NCBI GenBank assembly: GCA_002393955.1
Contig: DGSK01000001.1
Location: 412,356-476,355, forward strand
Origin: Lachnospiraceae bacterium UBA4364
GTDB taxonomy: Bacteria > Bacillota > Clostridia > Lachnospirales > Lachnospiraceae
Reading direction: 5' to 3'
DNA: 64,000 bases
The notes below the pieces were generated by a model. That model was not told the origin of the DNA, made no database searches, and was given only the letters and a program-made list of their open reading frames with translations. The translations under genes were made by a program, and so were the position numbers. This document shows, piece after piece, positions 25,242 through 34,779 of this stretch (positions within the stretch are counted from its first letter, which is position 1; each line of letters opens with the position of its first letter).

Positions 25242-27464
25242 CTAAAACAGTGTCCAGAACAGCCTTAGTCTTTTTGCCGGGCCTAAGGTCTTAACGTATG
25301 TCCGGAGTTCAGTATTTGCCTTCTGCAAGGTATTCAGATCTGCCGGTCCTGGAACAGCCCCCCTATACAGATACTCCTCATATACGGTGATAAAACCAAG
25401 CAGCTCGGGCGGCACTACAGCACCTGCCCGGTGTATGAATTCTTCCAGAGTCTCACCGGATCCGATATCCTGGCCGGCGATATGAAGCAATCGCATATTG
25501 CGCTCAAACATTGTAACAAATTTCTTTTCATCATTCATCAGGAAATATTGCAGTCTGCGTATGATTATTATTGCGACCATCAGCGTCAGTGTCACGATAA
25601 CGGTTATCACCATGATCAAAGCTGCATAATACAGGATACTTCCTCTATCCTCCGAAGATTCCCCGTCCGTCTCATCTGCAGCATCCGCAGATACAGAATT
25701 AGCTGAAACTGCATAGTTAAATGATACGCCCTCCATATCAGCAATATCTTTATCATCCCCGGTCTGCCAGTACCTGTCCACCTTATACCCCGGCGTCGGC
25801 TCAAATGCCACCCAGCCGATTCCCCGTATGTAACACTCCGGCCACGCATGTGCTGAATTGCCGGTCACCGTCACTGCCGAATATTTTTGAGGGGTCACCC
25901 GGAATCCCTGCACATATCTTGCCGGAATCCCTTCATATCTTGCAAGCAGCACAAAAGCCGTAGCATAGTACACGCAATACCCCGTCTGCTTTTCAAAGAT
26001 CAGGTTGTCAAGGAATTCCTCTGCTGTGTCTATCTCCGGCGGCATAGCCCCCGGATTCACAGAATACTCCATAGATGATAACAGACCCTCTATGCGGTAC
26101 AGTTTTTCCATGTCACTGTCCGCCCCCTCCATGAGTTCATTAAGAAAACTTTCCATCCGCTCTGACACCTTTGTTTCCGGCAGATATACCGACTCCATCC
26201 GTTCCCTGTATGCCAGATAATTATCATAGCTGAATTCGGAATTATCCGAAACACTATACTGTTCCGTAACCGCATGCCAGGCATTCTCATCGTCATCCCG
26301 CATATCTGATGCCAAATTTATAAAATCCGGACTGTTATTATTTATATAACAATACCTGACCGAATAAGAAACTGCCTCCCCGGTCCTGTCATAATGAAGG
26401 TCACCGCCGGTCTCTTTTATTATCAGCTTTTCATCCTCTGTGCCATACTTAACGATCTTATCCGGGGCAAAAAGATATTCCGGTGCATCATCCTGAAGCC
26501 TGAGCCTTATATATGAATCCCTGTAATACTCATTCGGATCTGCATCCTGATCAAGGGAAGTCCCATAAACCAGCTCAAGGGTATCCATTTTCCTGTCTGC
26601 ACTTTCCTCCATGTAGTTCTTGGCCCACTCCCTGCCGGTAAAAGTATCAAAACTTTTTCCGTACAGGTAAACAGCAAAAGGAACAGCTGCACCAAAATAC
26701 GCGTCAAGTACCGGGTGGTCATTCGGCTTAAGCTCAGCGCCAAAGCCCGGTTCTTCAGAAAAACCAATAAAGGTATCGCCGTACCCCTTAATACTCCCCT
26801 TTACCATTTTCTTTTCTATCCTGTCTATCTGTTCTGCCGCACTTGCAACGATACGCCTTACGAACCCCCAGTCGTAGGGTTTATCGGAAACCGGAGCAAG
26901 CAAAATACATATGATGAAGAGAATGATAAACGGCGAGATAGCAGCCAGATGCTCTCTGTGCCCTGTATCCCCTGTTTTTTTCCATCTTACCTGAATCTCG
27001 TCCGCTGCAACACTGAATACTGTTCCCAGCATAAGTACAACTATCAGCTTATCCGGGCTTATGCCCACAGCCAGAGCGGCTATTAGGATAGATACAATAG
27101 TCCCACCAAGAACAATCCGTCCTGCACTGAAGCTTATCAAAATCCGTGTTATGCAAAAGGCCGCAGCCGCAATACTTACACATATAAGGATTTCAACATG
27201 CTCCGTGAGCAGCTTTTCCCTCAGTTCCTCAGGACAGATAAAGAATACCGCCAGGACAGCTGAAATAAGAATGCCGCTTATTATTATCTTTCCCTCAGCT
27301 TTAAGATGCAGCAGCAGTATTCCGGTGACCGTTACCGTAATCGATATGACAGCCGACGTAAAATAGATTCTCTCACTGCTTCTTTCAGACATATACCACA
27401 GGAGCAGAGCCATTAACACCGGCAATATATAAACCGCATCATACAGCATCTTCTTTATCATCAC
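25242..27464 (-). CDS. TgpA-like membrane transglutaminase
   Basis: A 740-residue membrane protein. The first 210 residues hold about seven hydrophobic segments; an extracytoplasmic domain follows with a transglutaminase core: Cys in TGYCVYYATAF, His in GNSAHAWPECY and the acidic position in GWVAFEPTPGY (Glu where many homologues have Asp). A further membrane segment near 625-650 precedes a cytoplasmic C-terminal DUF4129-like tail. It overlaps the DUF58 gene by four bases and ends the MoxR-DUF58-transglutaminase operon. In other bacteria this trio is linked to envelope integrity; the substrate is unknown. Confidence 0.88.
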   Translation of the reverse strand: MMIKKMLYDAVYILPVLMALLLWYMSERSSERIYFTSAVISITVTVTGILLLHLKAEGKIIISGILISAVLAVFFICPEELREKLLTEHVEILICVSIAAAAFCITRILISFSAGRIVLGGTIVSILIAALAVGISPDKLIVVLMLGTVFSVAADEIQVRWKKTGDTGHREHLAAISPFIILFIICILLAPVSDKPYDWGFVRRIVASAAEQIDRIEKKMVKGSIKGYGDTFIGFSEEPGFGAELKPNDHPVLDAYFGAAVPFAVYLYGKSFDTFTGREWAKNYMEESADRKMDTLELVYGTSLDQDADPNEYYRDSYIRLRLQDDAPEYLFAPDKIVKYGTEDEKLIIKETGGDLHYDRTGEAVSYSVRYCYINNNSPDFINLASDMRDDDENAWHAVTEQYSVSDNSEFSYDNYLAYRERMESVYLPETKVSERMESFLNELMEGADSDMEKLYRIEGLLSSMEYSVNPGAMPPEIDTAEEFLDNLIFEKQTGYCVYYATAFVLLARYEGIPARYVQGFRVTPQKYSAVTVTGNSAHAWPECYIRGIGWVAFEPTPGYKVDRYWQTGDDKDIADMEGVSFNYAVSANSVSADAADETDGESSEDRGSILYYAALIMVITVIVTLTLMVAIIIIRRLQYFLMNDEKKFVTMFERNMRLLHIAGQDIGSGETLEEFIHRAGAVVPPELLGFITVYEEYLYRGAVPGPADLNTLQKANTELRTYVKTLGPAKRLRLFWTLF

Positions 27465-28627
27465 AGTACCTCCTGCAGATCACTCTCAGGCGATACCGTA
27501 TGTATCACACAACGTGGAATGTTCAGTGATGAAAAGTCCTTTTCCCGGCTTTCACTTACGATATATACAAGAATATAAACTCCCCCCTGTCCAAGACTGC
27601 GGATAAGTTTCTCTGTCTCAGGACATATTTCATAAAGGACCAGTATCAGTATCCTGCTGTTTATCACTGCACTGTTTCTGGAAAGCAGTTCAGCCATCCT
27701 GCCCTGTTTATCCGTTTTTGGAGCAAAATGATATGCGGAGACACGGGAATAAAACTCATTGAACCCGTCAGTATCCCTCACCCTGTCAACCGTCAGTTCA
27801 TCCTGCAGCATAAACACACTGACAGGGGTACGTGCATTCAGGTAATACATGGTCAGCGCTATCACGATCTCACATATCCTGTTCTCCACCGGAAGATAGG
27901 ATATCGGATCTTCAGCATATCTTGCCGGCTCCATAGCTATGCTTATCCCCTGTTTTTCCATACCGACTGTTTTGCGGACCAGCAGCCGTCCCTTTCCCGC
28001 GCTTGCTCTCCAGTGTATCATTCTGGCATCATCCCCGGGCAGGTACTCCCTCACCACCACATCCGGTTCACCTGCAGAATTATAGGTGTCTGCCATAGCT
28101 CCCAGGGACTCTTCTACTGTCTTCAGACTATCGAGTGCAACGATCTTTGGAAGAACGGTTACCCTGAACGGCTCCGGATTGCGGTAGGTGAAACTGAAGA
28201 GATTCAGAAAATCACGGATGACCACTTCTTTCACTCCGGCCTCATACTCTCCCCTGTAGCGGCATAACAGCTTCGTATCTCTTTTTATTCCGGTACGCGG
28301 CATCAGCTCGTATTCAGCAGAAGCATCAATCCCCTCTAGCTCGGAAAATCCGCTGTAGAGGATCATCCGTATACTGGTAAATGCAAAATAATCCTCATTC
28401 TGAAGTGTGATATAAAAATCAGACAGCTCATCAGCCACCACACGTCTTGAAGCCATCTTCTGGTATATCTTAAAGCGAAGAAAAACGAAGAGCAGATAAA
28501 CAAATGATACTATAGGAACAAGAGTAACCGCAGCAAAAAAGCCGTAGCTCACGGTTCCGCCGTAAAAAGATATGCCCACCAAAGACATGATCCATAATAT
28601 GATCAGTATGATCCTGTTCCTCTTCAT
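27461..28627 (-). CDS. DUF58 family membrane-anchored protein
   Basis: A 388-residue protein with two N-terminal membrane segments (residues 6-45) and a cytoplasmic domain carrying the DUF58 hallmark VREYLPGDDARMIHWRASA near residues 190-208, followed by a VWA-like fold. DUF58 proteins occur with MoxR ATPases, which are thought to act on them as chaperones. It begins 17 bases after the MoxR gene and overlaps the transglutaminase gene by four bases (ATGA), so the three are one transcription and translation unit. Confidence 0.9.
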   Translation of the reverse strand: MKRNRIILIILWIMSLVGISFYGGTVSYGFFAAVTLVPIVSFVYLLFVFLRFKIYQKMASRRVVADELSDFYITLQNEDYFAFTSIRMILYSGFSELEGIDASAEYELMPRTGIKRDTKLLCRYRGEYEAGVKEVVIRDFLNLFSFTYRNPEPFRVTVLPKIVALDSLKTVEESLGAMADTYNSAGEPDVVVREYLPGDDARMIHWRASAGKGRLLVRKTVGMEKQGISIAMEPARYAEDPISYLPVENRICEIVIALTMYYLNARTPVSVFMLQDELTVDRVRDTDGFNEFYSRVSAYHFAPKTDKQGRMAELLSRNSAVINSRILILVLYEICPETEKLIRSLGQGGVYILVYIVSESREKDFSSLNIPRCVIHTVSPESDLQEVL

Positions 28628-28644
28628 ATGTCAGCTTTCCCTGT

Positions 28645-29589
28645 TCAGACTTCTGCTTTAGTCACGGGAACTTTGACTTTAAGGATCAGTGCTTTCAGTA
28701 TATTATCAACATTCTCCTTTTTTATCCGTGCTTCAGATGTAAGGCTCAGCCTATGGTGCAGCGTACATACGGCAACATCCTTGATATCATCGGGCTTTAC
28801 ATAATCACGCCCCTGCAGGAATGCACAGGCCTGTGCTGCCCTTATGAGATACAGGAAAGCCCTTGAAGAAGCCCCCAGCACAAATGCAGGCTCTTTTCTC
28901 GTCATATCGATCATATTTCTTGCATATTCAATAACATTATCTTTTATCTGTACCTTTTCAACTTCCTTTCGAATATTGATAATATCCTCTGCAGTACAGA
29001 TACTCTTTATATCCTCCGTATTCCTGCCTTCGAGAAAATTCCTTACCATACGGAACTCTTCCTCCGGCTCCGGATATCCGAGTGAAAGTCGCATCATGAA
29101 ACGATCCAGTGATGCTTCCGGTAAAGGGAATGTCCCGATAAACTCTACCGGGTTCTGTGTCGCTATCACCATAAAAGGCTCCGGCAGCTTATATATCGTC
29201 CCGTCGACAGTCACACTGCCCTCCGCCATTGCCTCAAGCAGTGCCGACTGGGTCTTGGGAGAAGTACGGTTTATCTCATCCGCAAGTATGATCTGGCGCT
29301 GAATGGCGCCTTCCCGGTACTCAAATTCCGAGGTTTTCATATTGAATATCGAGGACCCCACAACATCCCCGGGCAAGGTATCCGGCGTAAACTGTATCCT
29401 TCCGAAAGTCATATCAACGGAAGCTGCCAGTGTCTTTGCCAGTGTGGTCTTCCCTACCCCCGGTACATCCTCTAAAAGCACATGCCCACCTGCAAGCAGG
29501 CATATCAGAAGCTTGTCCGTCACATCGTTTTTTCCGACAAAATACTCGCCTATCTGTTTTTTCAGTCTTTCAATAATATCATTCTTCAT
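28645..29589 (-). CDS. MoxR-family AAA+ ATPase
   Basis: Cytoplasmic ATPase of 314 residues, normal for MoxR. Walker A EDVPGVGKTTLAKTLAAS is near residues 39-56, Walker B and following segment ILADEINRTSPKTQSALLEA near 100-119, sensor 1 VIATQNPVEFIGTFPLPEA near 140-158, and the MoxR lid domain at the C-terminus. These ATPases are thought to remodel or assemble metal- or VWA-containing partners, here DUF58. The ATG follows GAGGAAAAAT. It is first in a three-gene operon. Confidence 0.92.
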   Translation of the reverse strand: MKNDIIERLKKQIGEYFVGKNDVTDKLLICLLAGGHVLLEDVPGVGKTTLAKTLAASVDMTFGRIQFTPDTLPGDVVGSSIFNMKTSEFEYREGAIQRQIILADEINRTSPKTQSALLEAMAEGSVTVDGTIYKLPEPFMVIATQNPVEFIGTFPLPEASLDRFMMRLSLGYPEPEEEFRMVRNFLEGRNTEDIKSICTAEDIINIRKEVEKVQIKDNVIEYARNMIDMTRKEPAFVLGASSRAFLYLIRAAQACAFLQGRDYVKPDDIKDVAVCTLHHRLSLTSEARIKKENVDNILKALILKVKVPVTKAEV

Positions 29590-29695
29590 ATTTTTCCTCT
29601 ATACCTGACACCTTCTGCAAGACACGCCTGGAGAATATCGGATTCGCCACCGTGGTCGTGCGATTTTGCTCCGGCACAAATCATATGCCCATTTC

Positions 29696-29723
29696 ATTAT
29701 AATATATTATATTCCTGTTTCAA
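29696..29723 (-). promoter_or_regulatory. Promoter of the MoxR operon
   Basis: On the minus strand TTGAAA (29718-29723) and TATAAT (29696-29701) are 16 bases apart, about 105 bases upstream of the MoxR start codon. It lies back-to-back with the dacA promoter, the two -35 boxes being eight bases apart, so the two units may compete for polymerase or share a regulator. Confidence 0.65.
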
Positions 29724-29731
29724 TGCTCTCC

Positions 29732-29760
29732 TTGCATGCCACATTGTAAAATGCTATAAT
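29732..29760 (+). promoter_or_regulatory. Promoter of the D-Ala-D-Ala carboxypeptidase gene
   Basis: TTGCAT (29732-29737), 17 bases, TATAAT (29755-29760) on the plus strand, with the start codon about 60-70 bases downstream of the expected transcription start. Confidence 0.75.
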
Positions 29761-29826
29761 CCATTTATGTAAACCGCAGTAATACCGGAATTATCAATCT
29801 TAAAGATTGTTTTGATATTTAAAATC

Positions 29827-31518
29827 ATGAATAGAATGATCCCCTTTTTTAAGAGTAACATTGTGCATGCAATGCGCCGGACGGGCGTTTTTTTCTGTGC
29901 CGTTGTTATATTATTAGTAACACAGAGTCACTTCACCCTTGAAGCATCCGCCACGCAGGATGAGCTCAATCAGGAATCAGAAGACAGAAAAAGCGAGCCC
30001 GTACAGACAAATGAAATAGAAAACTGGCCACAGGGGCCGGCTATAGGCGCTGAAGGCGCCATACTGCTGGAAGCAAACACAGGCACACTGCTCTATGCAA
30101 AAAATATCGACGAAAAGCTCTATCCCGCATCCATAACAAAACTTATGTGCTGCCTGGTAGCCGTAGAAAACTGTGAGCTGGATGAAGTCATCACCGTAAG
30201 TCAGTCCGCTATCGATGCAAACGCATCTGACGGATCCAGTATGGGGCTCACAGCAGGAGAACAGCTCACCCTTGAAGAACTGCTTTATGGAATACTTATC
30301 AATTCAGCCAATGAAGGCTGTAATGTAGTGGCAGAACACATTGCAGGCTCTATTGATGCTTACGTGGATATGATGAATGCCAGAGCTGCCACGCTTGGCT
30401 GTACCGGTACGCATTTTGTCACGGCCAACGGGCTTTACAATGAAGACCACTATACTACAGCCCACGATATGGCGCTTATTGGCGTAGCATTCTTTTCTCA
30501 CGACAATCTCTGCCGTATAGCCAGCACGCCACGCTACACTATCCCTGAAACGGCTACCCACGGCGAACATGTACTTCACTCCAAGAATAAACTCTATGCC
30601 GGCGGTGATTACGAATATGCTGACCTGGTAGGCTCGAAAACAGGTTTCACAAACGCATCAAGGCAGACACTCGTATCCTGTGCGGAGCGTGGCGGAATGA
30701 GGCTTGTAGCGGTCATACTGAAGGAAGAAAGTCCTCTGCAGTTTGCTGATACCGTAGAACTCTTTGAGTACGGTTTCAACAACTTCTCCATGATAGATCC
30801 CGATGAATTTGAAACCGGATATACCATAAGCAATTCAGGCTTTTTTAATTCCGGGACTGACATATTCGGCAGTACGGCTCCCCTGCTTGCAACAGCACCT
30901 TCAGCCGGCGTGGTACTGCCGAGAACCCTTACGTTTGCAGATCTTTCATCCGGCATAAGCTATGATGATCTTTCTGAAAATGCCATAGCAAAAATAGAAT
31001 ACTCCTACTCCGGTGTAAACCTTGGAAGTACGGACATTGTCTTAAATCCAGATGCAGCTGTAAGCTTTAATTTTCAGCTGAGAAACGCTGACGGAAGTTC
31101 AGTCAGCGAAAGTTCTGCTTCCGCAAATGCTTCCGATACAGGTGAAGGCATCACTGATTCCCCGGAATCGCCTGATTCAGGAACGGAAGCCGAAACAACA
31201 GAAGAAAAAGAAAAGATCTACATAAATGTTTATCATGTCCTGTTTACTATCTTAGGGATAATCGGCGCTATAATCGTACTGTTTATAATTTACAAGCTAA
31301 GCCGCGGATATTTTGCGCACAGAAAGCGTCTTGCCCGGATAAAACGCGAACGCGGAAAGATAATCAAGGACAGGAACAGCCTCCGCAGGGATTTCCGTCG
31401 AAGAAATTCCCACCGTTCATCCCAGAATACAGATAAGCTGATACTAAAGAGAAAATCAGATGAACATCCCACAAGAAAACATTCGAGGCGCAGACCTCCA
31501 AGAAAAAGACCAAAATAA
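29827..31518 (+). CDS. D-alanyl-D-alanine carboxypeptidase with C-terminal membrane anchor and basic tail
   Basis: Serine-type DD-carboxypeptidase (PBP5/DacA family, peptidase S11) that trims the peptidoglycan stem peptide outside the membrane. An N-terminal membrane segment or signal (VFFCAVVILLVTQSHF) precedes the catalytic domain with all three motifs: SITK near residue 102, SAN in ILINSANEGCN, and KTG in VGSKTGFTNAS. After a Ser/Glu/Thr-rich linker a second hydrophobic segment (VLFTILGIIGAIIVLFIIY) anchors it, and about 70 very basic residues would face the cytoplasm. That tail is unusual; S11 enzymes normally end in a short amphipathic helix. The start is uncertain: ATG at 29827, with a TTG 15 bases upstream, neither with a clear ribosome site. 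Confidence 0.88.
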   Translation: MNRMIPFFKSNIVHAMRRTGVFFCAVVILLVTQSHFTLEASATQDELNQESEDRKSEPVQTNEIENWPQGPAIGAEGAILLEANTGTLLYAKNIDEKLYPASITKLMCCLVAVENCELDEVITVSQSAIDANASDGSSMGLTAGEQLTLEELLYGILINSANEGCNVVAEHIAGSIDAYVDMMNARAATLGCTGTHFVTANGLYNEDHYTTAHDMALIGVAFFSHDNLCRIASTPRYTIPETATHGEHVLHSKNKLYAGGDYEYADLVGSKTGFTNASRQTLVSCAERGGMRLVAVILKEESPLQFADTVELFEYGFNNFSMIDPDEFETGYTISNSGFFNSGTDIFGSTAPLLATAPSAGVVLPRTLTFADLSSGISYDDLSENAIAKIEYSYSGVNLGSTDIVLNPDAAVSFNFQLRNADGSSVSESSASANASDTGEGITDSPESPDSGTEAETTEEKEKIYINVYHVLFTILGIIGAIIVLFIIYKLSRGYFAHRKRLARIKRERGKIIKDRNSLRRDFRRRNSHRSSQNTDKLILKRKSDEHPTRKHSRRRPPRKRPK

Positions 31519-31520
31519 AA

Positions 31521-31564
31521 TAAGAGCCCGTTTAGGATGATCCGATCATCAAAGCGGGCTCTTA
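31521..31564. terminator. Bidirectional terminator between dacA-type gene and response regulator
   Basis: TAAGAGCCCG and CGGGCTCTTA pair perfectly with inner GATGATC/GATCATC pairing. T-rich tracts follow on both strands, and the hairpin lies within three bases of both stop codons of these convergent genes. Confidence 0.93.
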
Positions 31565-31567
31565 TTT

Positions 31568-32638
31568 TTATTTATAGCTCTTACATACTATCTCTATCGC
31601 AGTCCTTGACCTTGCAAAGCACTCTACCAGTTTCGGTGAAAATGATCCTGCGTTTCCGGTGACTATCATTTCGTATGCCTTTGGCATATCGAATGCGTCA
31701 CGGTAGGTTCTGTCGCTTATAAGCGAATCATAAACATCCGCCAGCGCAACAATCTGAGCCTCAATAGGAATAGCCTCCCCTTTCAGGTGATCCGGATATC
31801 CGCTTCCGTCATATCTTTCATGATGATGCCTGCATATGTTATAGCTCAGATCGTAATATCTCTGTTCGCGGAGCTCGGGAATCTGGCTTAATACCTCACA
31901 TCCCATGGTAGTATGTGACTTCATGACTTCGAACTCATCCGCTGACAATTTTCCGGGCTTTAGCAGTATTGAATCCGAGATGGTTATCATTCCGATATCA
32001 TGGAGAGCCGATGCACTTTCTATAAGAGCAGCCTTTTCCGGAGTGATATTATACTCCCCCGGATAAACATGCTCCAAAGCCTCAGCAAGGGTCTTGCTTA
32101 TGGCTTTTATCTTCTGAATATGGGTACTGGACTCCAGGTTTCTGAACTCAACCATGGAACTCATAACCTCTATGATACGGTCATTAAGTGCATTCAGTTC
32201 CTTGTTCTTTTCCAGTATCTGTGAAGTCTGCTTCTTAATGAGCAGCTCCATCTCATCCTTGCTTCTGTACATATTGATAAGGTTCTTCACTCGCCCTCTT
32301 ACGATCAGCGGAGAAAAAGGCTTGTAAAGGAAATCTGTAGCTCCGTTTTCAAAGCATTCCGTTATAAGCCCCTCATCCCTGTTGGTGGTCATCATCAGTA
32401 CAGGTATATGCTTTATCACGCCTTTAAGCTTAAGCACCTTAAGAAGCGCCCTGCCGTCTATAATAGGCATATCAACGTCAACCATCATTAAGAGCACGTC
32501 CTTGGGATGCGCCATGACATATTCCATCGCCTCACGCCCGTTGGAGGTCAGTGCAACTTTATATTCTTCATGAAATAATACCCGAAGCAGATCGCCATTG
32601 TTAATGTCATCATCTGCAACCAAAATCGTATCCTTCAT
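31568..32638 (-). CDS. Response regulator with HD-GYP domain, probable cyclic-di-GMP phosphodiesterase
   Basis: A 356-residue two-domain protein. The receiver domain (1-120) has acidic residues Asp9/Asp10, the phosphoacceptor Asp54 in VDVDMP and the conserved Lys in FLYKPFSP. A helical linker leads to an HD-GYP domain: HDIGMITISDSILLKPG, KSHTTMGCEVL and HHERYDGSGYPDHLKGE, the full signature. Such proteins degrade cyclic-di-GMP and control the motile-to-sessile switch. No histidine kinase gene is adjacent. It follows the FapA-like gene by 101 bases on the same strand and ends at the bidirectional terminator. Confidence 0.93.
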   Translation of the reverse strand: MKDTILVADDDINNGDLLRVLFHEEYKVALTSNGREAMEYVMAHPKDVLLMMVDVDMPIIDGRALLKVLKLKGVIKHIPVLMMTTNRDEGLITECFENGATDFLYKPFSPLIVRGRVKNLINMYRSKDEMELLIKKQTSQILEKNKELNALNDRIIEVMSSMVEFRNLESSTHIQKIKAISKTLAEALEHVYPGEYNITPEKAALIESASALHDIGMITISDSILLKPGKLSADEFEVMKSHTTMGCEVLSQIPELREQRYYDLSYNICRHHHERYDGSGYPDHLKGEAIPIEAQIVALADVYDSLISDRTYRDAFDMPKAYEMIVTGNAGSFSPKLVECFARSRTAIEIVCKSYK

Positions 32639-32739
32639 ATCAGCCTTTCTTCCCCTTTCCGCTTTCTGCCTGTTTAACGGCTATACAGAGAAATCTGCTT
32701 AGATAAAGCTCCTGCGCACTCAGGAATATTCTGTACTCA

Positions 32740-34740
32740 CTATTGTGTTATGATATGTCTTCCCTGACTGCAGAACCTGACATTGCGGCTGTCCTTATCG
32801 GTAAGCAGGAGGTTCCCGTTTAATTTTATGAGCGTATTCTCGTATACCACATCCGTAACACGGATAAAATTATCGCTGGTGCCATTTATCTTGTCATCAA
32901 GTTTCCGCTGTTCTTCCCTTAGTGCCACGAACTGTTTCTTCTGCTGTTCCAGGGCATCTTCAAGCTTTAAGTAAGAAGGATGCGTACGACCTTTAAGTGC
33001 ACCTACTTTGCCAAGTATCGTATTCATGCCATCCCTTATGCGTTCCATATCTGCATCCAGCGCTTTCATACGCTGATTGATGGAAAGGAGCTGTTCTCCA
33101 TAGTCATTAAGTCGTCCCACTTCTATCTCTGTCCTCGCATGGGCTTCATTTCCCACTACACCGGCAGTCACGCTGTTTGATGCCTTTACCTTGCCACCAC
33201 AGATAAGCGGCTTCCTGCCTGCCACCTTCACGCTGTCACGACAGTATGCCATTGAGTTCATAAGGTAGCCGGCCTCTATATTGCCGCCTGCCACGATATT
33301 CGTATTTTCAAAAAATGCCGCAACAATATTCCCCCGTGCTTCGACGATACCGACATTATTGCCGTTCACGCCGCGCCTTATAATGATATTCTTTCCGGCC
33401 TTAAGCCTTGCCCCTTCTACATATCCGTCAACGATTATATCACCATCAGCTTCCACTCTGGCATTCTTCATAACAGATCCTGTGATATGTATTGTACCGT
33501 TGAAGCTTATATTATCTTTGCCATATACCACATCACCCTTGATCTCAAGCTGCTCGAAAATGGAAAGCTTTCCGTTCTGTATGGTGACATAGCCGCCCTT
33601 CTCGGAAACATATGTAACACCGTCATCCTCACAATGTATGAAATTTGCCTTAAGGGGGTCAAGATCATGACCTACATAGCTTAAGATTTCCCTGCCTGAA
33701 ACGGTAAAACCGCTTTTGCCAGGTTTTGCCTTATGATAAAGCGCTATCTTTTCCCCAGCCTTTACTGCAGACAGCTCTTTCTGCGCCCTGTAATCAATAC
33801 TTCCGTCTTCTTTTACCTTGGGCGGCTCATCGAAGGACTCAAAGAAATATTCATAATATCCGTCCACGCCCTCCGCAGGCTCTTCCCCTTCAGCCAGAAG
33901 GTATTCCTTTCCAACCGCATAATCTGCAAGATTCATGGTCTCACTGTCAATACAGAATCCGTTGGTTATTCCCATGCGGTCTATAAGCCTGAAGAACGCA
34001 GGCACGGTAAAGTCTTCGGGAAGCTTTTCCGTAAGTTTGAAATAGGCCTTCATGTGCCCATCCTTTGTATGGACACTTATCCCGCTGCTATAGTCCTTTA
34101 TCGTATAATCAAGCTTGCTCCTGTCTATCTTAAACTGCTCCGTGAACAGTTTCTGGTGAGCCTTCTTCATGTCTGAAAGACTGCAGATAAGACGGGCATA
34201 ATCGCTCACGTCGAGCCTCTCCATGAGCCCCAGCCTGATTTCGCGCATCTGTTTGTCCCGGTAGTACTTATTTGCATAAACACTGACATCCAGATTGGCC
34301 TCAAGTCCCATCCTGATCTCACGCATCTGCCTGAACATAAAATCAACACTGTCGTAGTATGTCACATCCAGACCACGGTCTATGCCCTTCTTTATCTCAT
34401 CAAGCTGCGGGAATGAATAAACAGATTTGTCATACTCATCGATTGATTTCGGAATGACCTTTTTTTCAACAGTAGCTTCTATGGAATCAAGATCCAGACC
34501 ATCCAGTACTTTAGTAAAATCATCATTATTGACAGTCAGGGCATTTAAGTTTTCAGCAGCCACGCTGTCAAGAGCCGAATCACCGGAAAGATCAGGCACA
34601 AGACCGCCCAAGCCATTCTTTTTTGACTGGTCGCTCCTGTTCTGTGTTTCCTGAACGTTATACAGAAGATCTATGAGATTTTCTTCACTGTAGAGATCCC
34701 CCAGATCCCCAAGATCACTAAAATCAAAATCCTCAGCCAC
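32740..34740 (-). CDS. FapA/DUF342 family protein with 26-residue N-terminal repeats
   Basis: A 666-residue soluble protein. The N-terminus (1-30) is Asp/Glu/Leu-rich (DFSDLGDLGDLY). Residues about 113-190 hold three units of a 26-residue repeat around M/L-(R/D)-EI-x-x-G-(L/I)-x-x-x-LDVS-x-YA. The FapA N-terminal domain follows, then a beta-helix with polymer-forming segments (VVYGKDNISFNGTIHITGSV, ARVEADGDIIVDGYVEGARL) at about 390-540 and a coiled coil near 555-615. DUF342 proteins often accompany flagellar and chemotaxis loci; their role is poorly known, with localisation functions proposed. GTG start after GGGGAGG. Probably cotranscribed with the YcxB-like gene upstream (39 bases). Confidence 0.83.
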   Translation of the reverse strand: MAEDFDFSDLGDLGDLYSEENLIDLLYNVQETQNRSDQSKKNGLGGLVPDLSGDSALDSVAAENLNALTVNNDDFTKVLDGLDLDSIEATVEKKVIPKSIDEYDKSVYSFPQLDEIKKGIDRGLDVTYYDSVDFMFRQMREIRMGLEANLDVSVYANKYYRDKQMREIRLGLMERLDVSDYARLICSLSDMKKAHQKLFTEQFKIDRSKLDYTIKDYSSGISVHTKDGHMKAYFKLTEKLPEDFTVPAFFRLIDRMGITNGFCIDSETMNLADYAVGKEYLLAEGEEPAEGVDGYYEYFFESFDEPPKVKEDGSIDYRAQKELSAVKAGEKIALYHKAKPGKSGFTVSGREILSYVGHDLDPLKANFIHCEDDGVTYVSEKGGYVTIQNGKLSIFEQLEIKGDVVYGKDNISFNGTIHITGSVMKNARVEADGDIIVDGYVEGARLKAGKNIIIRRGVNGNNVGIVEARGNIVAAFFENTNIVAGGNIEAGYLMNSMAYCRDSVKVAGRKPLICGGKVKASNSVTAGVVGNEAHARTEIEVGRLNDYGEQLLSINQRMKALDADMERIRDGMNTILGKVGALKGRTHPSYLKLEDALEQQKKQFVALREEQRKLDDKINGTSDNFIRVTDVVYENTLIKLNGNLLLTDKDSRNVRFCSQGRHIITQ

Positions 34741-34779
34741 GCTCTATCCTCCCCTCAGTTATTTCCCTTTTCCGTCAGA

